Source: Microbotryum silenes-acaulis
Taxonomy: Eukaryota; Basidiomycota; Microbotryomycetes; Microbotryales; Microbotryaceae
Assembly (NCBI GenBank): GCA_003665825.1
Contig: QPFY01000006.1
Span: 434,001 to 498,000 of the forward strand
DNA: 64,000 nt
Direction: 5' to 3'
A model generated the notes under the pieces. It ran no database searches and had not been told where the DNA came from. It saw only the letters and a list, made by a program, of their open reading frames with translations. The position numbers and the translations under genes are program-made. Shown here piece after piece: positions 21,578 through 32,313 of the stretch (within the stretch, counting starts at the first letter, position 1; every line of letters begins with the position of its first letter).

Positions 21578-23605
21578 ATGCATCGCACTACATCTTCACC
21601 AATCTGCGATGGGCACACCTCGATCCTCGCGAGCTGGACTCTTCGCACTGCCACGACTCTCGCCGTGGCGCTCACCTGTCTCGCTACATCGGCTCTGGCA
21701 GCTCCTGTCAAGACAGCGCAGCAGAAACGCCAGGAGCAACTCATGCTCGACCCAATTTCGCTGGTCATGAAGGAAGCAGCCAGTACGTCCTTGCTATCTC
21801 GCGACAGGTTCCGGAGCTCGAAACTGACCATTGTTCTATCACGTGTTCTATCTCGCTCGCAGCTTGGTACGTGGTGCTATAGATCTGTGTAGCAACAATC
21901 TCCTACATCAACAAACGCGTTACTGATTTTTTTCTGTATCCACATTTCCTGTGCACAGGTCCCGCTACGACCGTAAGTCCACTTCACGCTCTCATCATCT
22001 CGGAGAAACACTCCGGGGGCTTTCTTCCGATGGGGGCTCCCCCTGAACTCGTGGGACTGCGACTCTATTTCGTTCCCGTTCTTGGCGCTAGCTCTTTGAC
22101 GCTTTTCCGGTTCGAAGTTCAACCTACTATCTCATGGGCGACGAACAAGCTTATCTCGCATTCGGTCTAAGATCGGATGTGTGTGGCTTTGTGGGTGTTA
22201 CGTCGCCGGTGACAGCTCCGGGACCGGAACCGGAAGCAGGCCGACTTATTTCTCGCTGTGGGCGAGGAGGGACGGGCGCTCGACAAACGCTCGTCGTGTG
22301 CCTGAAGGCCTGAAGGGCGTGCGAAGCGGTTCCTGCACATTCTTTCAGGGCGGTCTCCGGGTTGCACCTCGATTTTCTCTTGTCGGATCCCCCCGGATAA
22401 GAATAGCTCGTCTGGTCTTGCTCTCGCTTGCGCATTTGAGTGCAGTGGATTCGCGGCGCGACTTGTGGGCCTCACGTCTTTGAGATGGGTGATAGGTTTT
22501 CTCTTCACGGATCGGGCTACGACTGCATAACGAGCATTCGCCCTCCCCATCGGCGCTTTTCGTGTACACAGTAGCATCATAGCGATATTGTGCCCTGCTG
22601 ATACGACTCTTCATTTACCCACCGCAGGTCATGTTCTGCGCTACCATGAACCTCTCCAACTCTTCTGGGCCGCCGAGGTGACTCGAACCGAAGAACGTTC
22701 GGGCCAACGCTTCTCCTCTCCTCCTTGTCTGTCTCGCGCCATCGAACGCGACCAGGCCTACGCTTCCCTAGGTGAGTTGCAGCTGGGGAGACTCTTCTTA
22801 TTTTTCGGGGGCTTGGATATCGCCCGTATTTCCTGGACGTGGTGAAAATGTTCCTGGGGCGAGAATAGGCGCAGGTCCTTGGAGGTGTGCTGGCACGCTG
22901 CTCGTGCCTTCTCGTGCGCGCGCGCACGCACCCGCGCCGGCTCGTGTGACTTTGTGATCGGCGCGCGCATGGGAAGGCGTTCATACTTTGAGCCTATCCT
23001 TATCCGAACATGCTTCGGAACCTTGCGCGTCGGGTCCTCCCTCGCTGACACGCTTCAAACCCTCATGTCTCGACTACTTTTTCTTGAGAGCAGAGCTGAA
23101 CGAACACGGTCAAAAGATATGCGTCGTACCTCTTGCGCCACCTAAACCTCGTCTACAACCTATCAGCGGTAAATCCATATCCAGGGCCAAATCCTCCAAA
23201 ACCATGGATCGAACCCGCTCTTCCGCGGCGCAAGTCGTCGCCCTAGTCGGCGCTCGTTCCCCAAAATCAAGCATGTCGTCCACGCAGACATGGATCCGAG
23301 GAACATGCGAAGAAACAGCGAAAAAGTTTGACGTTTCGGAAGAGGATTGCATACAGGTTTCGGTTGTGAGGGATAGTTGTCGGAGTGAGTTCCTTCGACA
23401 TGGCAGCTACGATTGAGTTTCGAACCCTTGCTGGATCGACGACACGCGCGCGCGGGGTTGCGCGGTCGGTCGAATATCCTTCCTCATCATTCTCCTGGCA
23501 GGAAGAGGGCTTGTCATCCTCTACCGTGAAGCTGATCAATTTTTCTCCTCCTGCTTGTTTCGCCCTACAGTTTCCGGCACCAAATATCCCTGTCGCTCAC
23601 GATAA
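21578..23605 (+). CDS. Unknown protein encoded with 4-nt and 14-nt microexons
   Basis: Proposed exons: 21578-21782, 21863-21866, 21959-21972, 22628-22771, 23094-23384, 23571-23605; 230 aa with no bases left over. Canonical donors flank every exon (GTACGT, GTACGT, GTAAGT, GTGAGT, GTGAGT). Joining the tiny exons gives W-S-R-Y-D-R-H-V-L-R-Y-H-E-P-L-Q-L-F-W, which runs smoothly into AAEVTRTEERSGQRF. Residues 20-45 include a hydrophobic segment (LAVALTCLATSALA) that could be a signal peptide or signal anchor. The middle is charged and aromatic; after it come HGQKICVVPLAPPKPRL and a Ser/Lys-rich region. I do not recognise the family. Introns 3 and 5 are long (655 and 322 nt), so further exons or a different 3' end are possible. 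Confidence 0.55.
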
Positions 23606-24131
23606 ATTCTCGTCGGTCGACGACTCAAGTATAGAAGGTCAAGACCACCCTCGGAGACGCTTTCGGGTTGTGCTCGCGGGGCTATTTCAGGAGACGGGTC
23701 ATAGTCGGGGTTTGCATTGGGTTGCGATTCCCCGATCTTTCGTTCCAGTGTTCGAGCATACCTTTTTTTCTACCTTGCGCGTTCTTCACCATGTTGTTAC
23801 CTATCCCGTTCACTTTACGCATTCTACTTTTCCGAGGACGTCTCAAGTGGGGTGGCTTTTCTGTGCTGCCTGATGTGATTCACCTTGGATTCATTTTTTA
23901 GATAAATTTTCATGACGTTGGGTAGATGATTTGGGGGCTTGAAATTGTCTTGGTATACATCTCGTCATGCTCTGCTGCTCGTTCTCTTTCGTCAATGTGC
24001 GCGTGGTCGAGGAGGTAAGAGTCCCCTTCCGAACCCAGCTTGAATGAAAAGTCTCTATAGCTGATCCAACTCGGTTCCCCAATGTTCACCATATCATTTA
24101 TTTCCATCACTACATCCTCCTCCTCCCGAAC
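23606..24131. other. Convergent intergenic region
   Basis: The unknown gene and MET22 end toward each other here. An open frame continues past 23605 in another phase but has no recognisable domain. I see nothing beyond probable 3' untranslated sequence. Confidence 0.4.
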
Positions 24132-25543
24132 CTACTGCTTACCCTCCTCCACAGCCTTCAAAACCGCCTTGATCACCTTGGAGTGCACATCCTTGTGCGC
24201 AGCTACGACCCCCTTGTTCCCCTTGAGGGTACGACCGAGGGAGAAGTCGAGAGGTTTACCATTCATATCAGATACGACCCCACCTGCTTCGGTGACGAGA
24301 AGTGATCCAGAGGAATGATCCTGCGAGGTCATCAAAAAGGATTGGGGATCAGTATTCCTCACTTGAGGTGAAACGATGAAAACGCAACTCGAAGGTCGGG
24401 TAGAACGAACCCAAATCTTCTCCTCGTAAGTGTCCGAAACGGGTAACCTTAGATAAATATCCCCATCCCCTCTAGCGATACTACAATACTTGGCTTGGGA
24501 GTCCATCCTCACGCTAGGTTTGGTGATGCCCAAGATGGAAGCGATTCGGGCGTTGGTGGAGTGGTCCGAGTGACCGGCTTCGACGGATTCGCAGAAGGAG
24601 GCGGAGGAGAGGGAGGGGAGGGAGGGGAGGGTGGACATGGTGATGCTTTTCAAGGTGGGGTCGGTGAGGGAGCGCTGAAGAAAGTGTGAGAGGAAATGTG
24701 TTAGCTTGAGGAATCGTCAGAAGGTTTCAGCGCTGAGGGTTGAACGCACCTGGTAAGCACCCTCGCCCTTGACAGCAATGAAGAGAGCGCCCTTTTCTCC
24801 ATCGGGGTTCTTGGGATCGACGGGGAGGTTGGGGCATCCCATGACACCAACAACGACCTGGCCGTCTAGCAAGAGGCCAAGGCAGACCGCGTACTGTCCT
24901 CCTCGGAGGAACCCCTTGGTACCGTCGATGGGATCAAGGGCCCAATGACCTGTGACGAAAAGATGCAGGAGGCACAAAGTTATGGCTCTGTTCGTTATCT
25001 CTCTCTCCGGGTTACCTGCTCCCTAAACTTACGACCCTGATTCCCGCCCGTCGAATTCCCCCTATCAATAATCTCCATCCATTCCTTCTCCCCCCTGTGC
25101 ACGCTCTTGACCTCCTTCCAAGCCTGCTCCGATTCGTCCTGTCCTTCCAATACCTCAGCCATGGCTTCGTTCGCCAAGCGCATGATGTGAGTTTTCGTTT
25201 GTGTGTTCGCAGGGGTATTGAGTTCGGAAGAATCTTCCTCGCCGACGATTTGGTCGTTTGGGAAATGCGAGAAGAGTAACGAGGAGACGAGAGCTTGACA
25301 AGCGTAGTCCGCCACTGCAACGAGAAACATGAAGGAATCAGTAAGATGTTCATCCTAGGTCTTATTGAGTCCTAGTAACGTTGTAGGCTGACCGGTGACA
25401 GGACTTTTATCCTTCTTCTCGACCCCCCCACTGCCAATCAACTCGTTCTGCACCTTTTGAGCCAATAACGAAGCCTTGAGCACAGCAGCTATGGCGACTT
25501 TTTGTTCCTTGGCGTACGAGGTCGGTCCAGTGGGATGAGTCAT
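24132..25543 (-). CDS. MET22: 3'(2'),5'-bisphosphate nucleotidase (Met22/Hal2)
   Basis: Exons (minus): 25543-25393, 25314-25033, 24949-24750, 24674-24411, 24320-24132; 361 aa. It belongs to the inositol monophosphatase superfamily and converts 3'-phosphoadenosine 5'-phosphate to AMP, which clears the by-product of sulfate assimilation. Yeast Hal2 is the Li+/Na+-sensitive target in salt stress. Metal-binding motifs are present: VGEEDSSEL, RHWALDPIDGTKGFLRGGQY, and IWDHSSGSLLVTEAGG, the last formed across the last intron. SPVTVADYA near residue 50 is also typical. The length fits the yeast enzyme closely. The start at 25543 (MTHPTGP) is taken; the open frame runs upstream with poorly conserved residues that could only serve as a leader. 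Confidence 0.93.
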
Positions 25544-26001
25544 GGTGGATGATGGGTTGGTGGTGGCGATGTAGCGGGAGTGGGAGGTGCGATGGGCTTG
25601 GAGCTGGCGAGAAACGAGCGAGAGACGCTGTAGGATCCTTGAGGCCGGTATGATGGGTGAGTTTTGACTGGTAACGGTGAGAGTGATGATCCAAGTAGTG
25701 TAACTTGAGAGAGCGGTGGGTGAGGAAGGAGCGAGAGAGCGTTGTCGCCTACTACTGGCAGCCAGGCCTTGGCTAGGCCGGCCAGCGCGCGATGACGTGA
25801 TAACGTCTCTCGAATTGATATAACAAACCGTCATCAGCGGAAGCGGTCCAAGTCAACCCGTCTGTTGAGTGTTGATGCAAATGACTTTGAATACACAATA
25901 CAATAGATCTACAGCTTCTCATCAAGGAACACACAACTGGTGAAAGACGTAGAGTGGTGGTAAATGAATGCTACGATCGCAGACGCCTTTCTCCCCCTCG
26001 C
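25544..26001. other. Intergenic region
   Basis: The promoter of MET22 and the 3' flank of RPO41 share this region. No gene or notable repeat seen. Confidence 0.4.
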
Positions 26002-29000
26002 TCAGGAGAAAAAGTACAAACTACTCCTAATCTTGGTCAGATCAAAGTCGCCCTTCTCCGGTACGGGAGGCAATACATCCGCGACGTAAACGAACTTGGA
26101 ATTCGCGCCTCGAGAAGTGGGCACTTTCCACATCTCGGCGGCTTCGACCGCTTCAGGGGTGGGTGGGGCATCCCAATCCGCGTCGTCTTCGACGGCGAGC
26201 AAAGGGGTTTTCTTCGAGCTGGTTTTGAGAGGTTTCTTCGTGCCCGTCGTGGTGGCTGTGTTGGAGATGGGGATCGAATCGTGTTGGGCGAAAAGAGGAA
26301 GGGTCGCAGGACCATCTTGGGCTTCGAGTTCGGTTATCACGTCCGTAGGCTCGGAGCTCGCTTCGGCCTCGGCCTCGGTTTCGTTCTCGGACGACTTGAT
26401 TTGGATCGAGCCGGTGTGGTCGGGTTCGGCGTAGCGTAATCCTCGGGGTACGCGTTTGACGGGGATGACGTGCCCTTTGTAACGCTCCAAGAACTAGAAA
26501 ACAAAAGCAAGAATCGCATCAGTACTCCAACCCTTGACTGCAAACCCCAACGAAGCCTGAAAACCATCACTCACCTCCTGCCTCAATTTGCCCAAAATGT
26601 CTTGCGAATGCAATTCGATAAAGGCCTCCCTCAACATGACCGACATCTCATCGACCGAACACGCATGCGTCCAATACGAATCGTGCACCGAAGCAAACGC
26701 AATCTTGTCCTTACTCGCCAACGCCGTCATCATCATATGCGTGGCGTCGAGGGAGTGGATAAAGTTGGGGGGGAAGGCGGTGGCTTGAGCTCGAGAATCG
26801 ACTTCGGCTGGGATCGCCGGGTCAGAGATGAAGACGCTTTGCAAAGCCGTGGTAACTTGTCTCTTACGATCCTTACGATAAGGTTGAACGACGGGGAGGC
26901 CCAAAGGAGTCGTCCAAACTACACTAGTCATCAATTCTTTCGGGATCCGACTCGGCATATCGACGTCCTTGCTCGGATCAGCCGCCCCCGCCGCTTGCAT
27001 CGCCGCCAACGCCTTGGAAGGTCTTCCCCTCTTCGGAAGTGCATCCGGTTGTAAAGCGGCGTTCAATCTCCCCGGTGGGATCGATTTCGAAATCAACCTC
27101 GCCGAACGACTCAACCATTCTTGAATCGCCGTAGCGCCCTTGAACACGTCCGAAATGGACGAAAGCACCAACTTGCCCAAGTAGACCGAACAAGCGTACA
27201 AATGTTCGGCCGAGATATCGCCACGATCCTTGAGTTGTCGTTCGATTTGGTTCTTGGCTCCAATGAAGGTGACGCCGTAAACGGTGGTCATGACCGTTTG
27301 TTTGACCACCTTGCGACTGACTTTACCCTGCAAGATCAGCGCTTGTTCCAGTCCGTCCGCGGCGTCGCGATCGATGATTTCGTTGACCACGTTCGCAACG
27401 GCGGAGTAAACGTCCGCCGGTCGATCCCCACCGTCCAAATTGACCTGTTCAGCGCCATTGAGATCGCCCCCCAACGCGGCGTAATGTTGTAACCCATTGC
27501 ACGTCCCGTCCTGATGAATCGGCAAGGCGCATTCATATTCCTGCGGGTTATTCGATCTCAAAGCCTTCGACAACTCCATACACGTCGCCAAACATTGCCA
27601 AGGATCCTCAGCGTTCAACCACCATCTCTTCCCCTCCAAAGGTTGATCGGCGGAATCGTAAATCTGCTCCAAATGCTCCATCGCGAACGCCTCCCTTTCG
27701 TCGAACGAAGCCTTGTCGTACCCGAACGTATTCGCCAAATGAATCTTGAGCCACCTCAACCCCCTTTCACCCAAAGGTTTCGCTTCCCCAAACATCAACA
27801 ACCCGCGACACATGTCATCACCAATATGCGACAAATTCGGTGGGATCGGGTAAGCCCTCCCACGAAAATCGAGATTATGGGGGAAGTAAAACTTTTCACC
27901 CAAGAAGGCACGAGCGATCTCAAGTTTGTAGTTGATATCGCAACGATTCGAATGAGCCGCTCGACGATCTTGTAGGACTTTTTTGATTCGGCGTCGGTAG
28001 GTGTCCAATGCACGAAGATCGGTTTCCAGTCCTTCGGGTTTCTCCACGTCGATGGGTAGGTTCAATGTTCCTGCGGCGGGAATGTCCCCCATCGCTTCAC
28101 CCGTGCTCCATATGGCCGAAACGACGTCAAAGATGGGTCGATTGACGACCCAGGATACGCTACCAAGGACATCGAGACCGGTGAAGACGTCGTCGAGGTT
28201 ATCGGCGTCCGAGGCCTGTTTGAGGTATTGCACTTGTTCGTCCGAGTCTTTGGTCCGCATCATTTGAGCTGTAAAAGTTAACCCCAAAACCCCCGTCAGT
28301 TTCAAGCTCCTAAAACAACGAAACCGTTGACGCTGCTTGAACTCACTCGAATGGATTAAATAAGCACCCGAATTATAACTCAACCAAGGCTTGGGTTTGA
28401 CGATCATAGGCAAGAACCTCGGATGCAAGGTGATCCTCAATGGATCGGTATCGATCCTCCCCGCGATCGCCGGATTGACCTTGATGACGCCTACCCTCTT
28501 CCCCCTCACGTACTGATACGAATGTGAGAAAGCGGGTTGAACCTCGGTGACGATCTTACCCGTGATGGGATGTTTGGCCGTCCTTTCAACTTGAGCGACT
28601 TGCATCAACGTCGTGATCAACAAGGACCCCACTTTGGCATGAATCGAACGCGTCCATGCGGGACGCCAGGAAGTATCCCCACTCTTTTCCCGTTTCGCCA
28701 ATTCCCTCCTCCAGAAAATTTCGATCGCTCGAGTAGGTTTCGCTTCAATCACTTCCCCTTGCGAGTTCAACTTGCCATAAGTTTGGATCTGCTCGAGTTC
28801 TTGTAAAAAGTGTTTGCGCGGAAAGGATTGTTGGAGCACTTGAGCATGGTACTCATTCTCGATCGCTCGACCGACTTCAAGGATCCCTCTTGCAGCCTTC
28901 ATCCCTTCCGCCACGCCGGCGTTTCCACAATGACGCAGTAATTCGACGATCGTAATGAGCGCCATCTTGTCCGTCGGTACGAGCTTCAAGAAAGGATCGA

Positions 29001-30585
29001 TATCCGGGTCCTTGTTCCACGTATTACTGAACCCACCGAACGAAGTCGTATCCGACCGCGTTTCGGCCACCTTCTTCCCCTTCTTCGTCCGATTTCCCTG
29101 GGTCGTGCTCCGTCCCGAATAAAATTGATCGTTCAAAGCCGCTTCCAACGCTTTGGTCCATTCGAACATGACGCCTTGTAGCCAATTCGATTTGAGTCCT
29201 CGTTCTTTATCCTTACCGACTTTGGCCAGTTGTTCCCTTTCATGAATGTAGAGTTGTCGAGCTGCGTCGTAGGAAGATTCTTCGAGTAACTGTTGACGAT
29301 TCGCGGCGGAGACGACACCGTCCGGCATAGCCAAAGTCGATAAATTCGTCCGAAGCGTCTTGAGCGAAACTGAAACGTCGGGTGCTCCCCCTGGTTCAGC
29401 TGAAGTTCTGGTCGTAGGTGCGATCTCGACCGGTTCGTTAGAGCTCGTCGAAGCCGTTGTCGAAGTCGAGTGGGTCCAATTCGAAATCGTATGACGTTGA
29501 GACAACTTGGTTTCAATCTCTTTGAATTCGCTCCTCAATTCTTCAATCTCTTCCTCCCAAGCATTCCATTCCTCCTGACCTTTACCCGTCTCGACGAGAG
29601 CGTTCAACACTTGTGAAGGTGAAACCTTTCCCAAATAACTCGGTAATTCGACGTGCCAAATCGGATCGTTCAAAATATCCTTCAAGCGCAATTGATGCCG
29701 TTCAACCTGATCCAACAAAGTGGTCAAAGGTTTGAGCCAAGGTTGGTTCTTACGCGTCGTTAAAGAGGTTTCTTCCTTCGGTGTGGAAAGGGTCAACGGA
29801 TTATAGATTGAGGGTCCGGCGGCGACGAGTCCTTTGAACATGACGGCTAGGACGGATTCGTCGATGGCGACGTTCGTTTGAGTTAGTTGATCCCACCATT
29901 GCGGGCGTTGCAAAGAGTCAAAGTAGGACCATGCTTTGACGACGTAATCGGACCTGACTAGATCCGACAAAGGTGTCGAAGGTGTTTCGGAAGGGGTAGG
30001 TACGAGAGCTTTGATGAGTGCGCTTGAGAGGTAGGCGCGAAGAAAGTCGGCGTGGACTCGAGGAGGTAAGAGCGTCGTCAGTGAATCGTTGCGATGGGTC
30101 AAGATTCTTCGGGCCACTTCTTCGGCGCGGGTTAGGTCACCCGAGGCGAGACAGGCGTTCAGGATCGCGAGTTGCTCCTGCGACTGAGTTGGAGTTGTCC
30201 AGTTCGCTGGGGTAGGATGGGTCGAGGAGGAGGAGGAGGAGGAGGCAGAAGAGGAGGAAGCGGTAGGAGCAAACTTGTCTGTTCGTTCGACATCGGCGGG
30301 TAATGGGGGTGCCAAGGGGGGGAGGGGAGGGACAGAGTAGAGAGGATGACCCGGCCTTTGGAAAAAGGCTTGGTTCGAGATGGAAGTCGACGGTGGCGGT
30401 GGTGGTGGCGGGTGAGAGGAAGTGGAGGAAGAAGCGGGATCGACCGAGGCCGAAGGAGGCGCGAACCGGGTCTTGCTCGACGAAGCGAAACGGACGAGGA
30501 ACTGTGGCGAAGGAGAGGTCGAGCTTAAGGGGGTCCTCGCGGCCGTGCGTAGCCTAGCCAACCGTCGTTGTGACGATGAAAGCAT
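26002..30585 (-). CDS. RPO41: Mitochondrial DNA-directed RNA polymerase
   Basis: Exons (minus): 30585-28347, 28268-26575, 26493-26002; 1474 aa. This single-subunit, T7-like polymerase transcribes the mitochondrial genome. The N terminus MLSSSQRRLARLRTAARTP is a basic, hydroxylated presequence. A Ser/Pro-rich stretch follows, then a PPR-like N-terminal extension. The catalytic part shows NLDFRGRAYPI, PIHQDGTCNGLQHYAA (first catalytic Asp), RKVVKQTVMTTVYGVTF (finger Lys and Tyr), NFIHSLDATHM and VHDSYWTHA (second catalytic Asp), and it ends RSSLYFFS. A Thr/Glu-rich insert of roughly 90 residues lies near the C terminus, between RVPRGLRY and FVYVADVLPP; I expect it on the surface. Intron 1 joins LIHS to TQMMRTKDSDEQ. 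Confidence 0.96.
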
Positions 30586-32313
30586 AGTGGTCGCCGTCTG
30601 GGAGAGAGTGCCCCGGGGTCAATCAGTCTGCTACACAGCGAGTGAATTCTCGATCACGGCGGATGCGAGCGAGAATGTTGCCCCAGATCATTCCAGACAG
30701 GTTCGATCAAGAGAAACGTGGTGGCGATGGGTGCATCGTAAATGCAGGCGAGGTATGAGCAGTGACCGTGTCTGCAAAGGTAGGTGCGTAATCGGTGGGT
30801 GGCCCATGCATGCAGTGTCGCCACCCTCGATCCGCTGACGACGACGGCTCCCGGGAAGGGGTGTAGAGCAGGAACATTCTTGACCGATGCAGCTGACCTA
30901 CCTAGTCGTACGCGTTCCTACTCACGATCGTCTCTTGGGCTAGAACGACGTGCGTTTCCCAAACGGCCGAGGAAGGGAGGTGCGATCACTCCCAAGTCGG
31001 CTCGTTTCTCGTCGAAAGCTCGAGTCGAGGAAAGTTGAGGAAACGATTGCGAAGCGCGCGAAGCGCGCGAAGCGAGTCAGATTCCGCTCGGCCGGCAGAC
31101 CCGCTCGCGATCCGGCTCAAGGTCAAGCGCTAATACTAAATACTAATAGGCTGGCGGCGTGTGCTGATGTCGGTGACGGGCTCGCTCTAATGCGCAATTC
31201 GTTCCGATAGATCAACTTCGCACCCACTCGACCCGAGGCGGCCTGCGCTCCTCTTTTTTTTCTTCTTCAGAAGTTGATCCTTCCCTCTCAATGAGAACAA
31301 AGTCAGTACCCCACCCTACCCCAGTACCCCATCTTCACACAGCCGGTTCTGAACACCCTTCTTTTTGATCTACAGTGATGATACCTCCTTTGCGTGGAAC
31401 TTTATGAACTTCGACCCATTTCGTCCTTCCGCGTTCCTGTTCACCCTCAATCTCATCCCACAACCCCTCCACTTTACCCCGGACGGGGCCGTCTCATCTC
31501 CTCGGAAAAAGGACCTCCTTCATTGTCGTAGGGCCTTTTCTTCCAAGAGTTTGAGCGACTTTCGGGAGTGGTGCAGTTAACAAGGGTTGAGATTCGTTTG
31601 GGGTGAGGAGGAGCGTTGGTCGTTTTTTTTGACTTGATGATGGTTTGATATGTTCTCATCCGCTCGCCACGTACCCTTTAACCTTGTTTTTTTTTAAACA
31701 AAAGGAGCGGTCGTATGGATGGTCTGATTCTGCTCACCTTTCCATTTGGGTGGTGGGTCTCATTTGAGGGGGGAGGCTGTTCAACTTCTCGGTTCAGTTT
31801 GTTGTCGTTTGTAGTCTTTTTTAGCATGCCTGCAAGGCCTCTTCCAAAGTTCATTCTCAAGTCTATAAAGAGATCTACGCCCCTAATTACGCCCTCGAAG
31901 AAGAAAAGAACGCAACGAGACAAAGGAAAGGGAAAGAAACAGCATGAGGCATGAGGAAACCAACTGGCTGATGATCCACACACCGTATCATTCCCCCCCT
32001 CCACTCGAGACTTTCTTTCTTCAACAACACCCACCAAGTTGATCTTGTGATGATCCGGTCTCTTTTGAAGAGAAGGGATGTGGGTAGGCACCTGTGGTAG
32101 CGGGCGAGTGAGGAAGTTCTTCAGAGAAGCCTTCACGTGGAGAGAGAGGAGAAAGCGCAAACGGCGTGCTGGGGGCGTGCTGGCGGTTTTAGGTATTAGG
32201 ATGGGTGGTGTTCGCATTAACTTCGATTAGCTCTTAGCTTGTAAAGTCGGGCTTTAAGTTGTGCCACCGTCTGGGTTTACTTTTGGGCTCGGCATTCACC
32301 AAAGTAGTCGAGT
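30586..32313. other. 1.7 kb region between RPO41 and DPH6
   Basis: No recognised gene. The side near RPO41 carries its promoter. A short imperfect tandem (gaagcgcgc units) lies at 31051-31070. Open frames at 31365-31580 (+) and 31678-32217 (-) have no domains, and their codon use looks random. Confidence 0.4.

Noticed and set aside
23571..23873. Long 3' frame after the unknown microexon gene
   Set aside because: It would need a donor out of phase with the GTGAGT at 23385. The in-phase joining stops at 23605.
31678..32217. 179-codon minus-strand frame downstream of DPH6
   Set aside because: It has mixed hydrophobic and basic runs that follow T- and G-rich DNA, with no domain and no usable intron signals.
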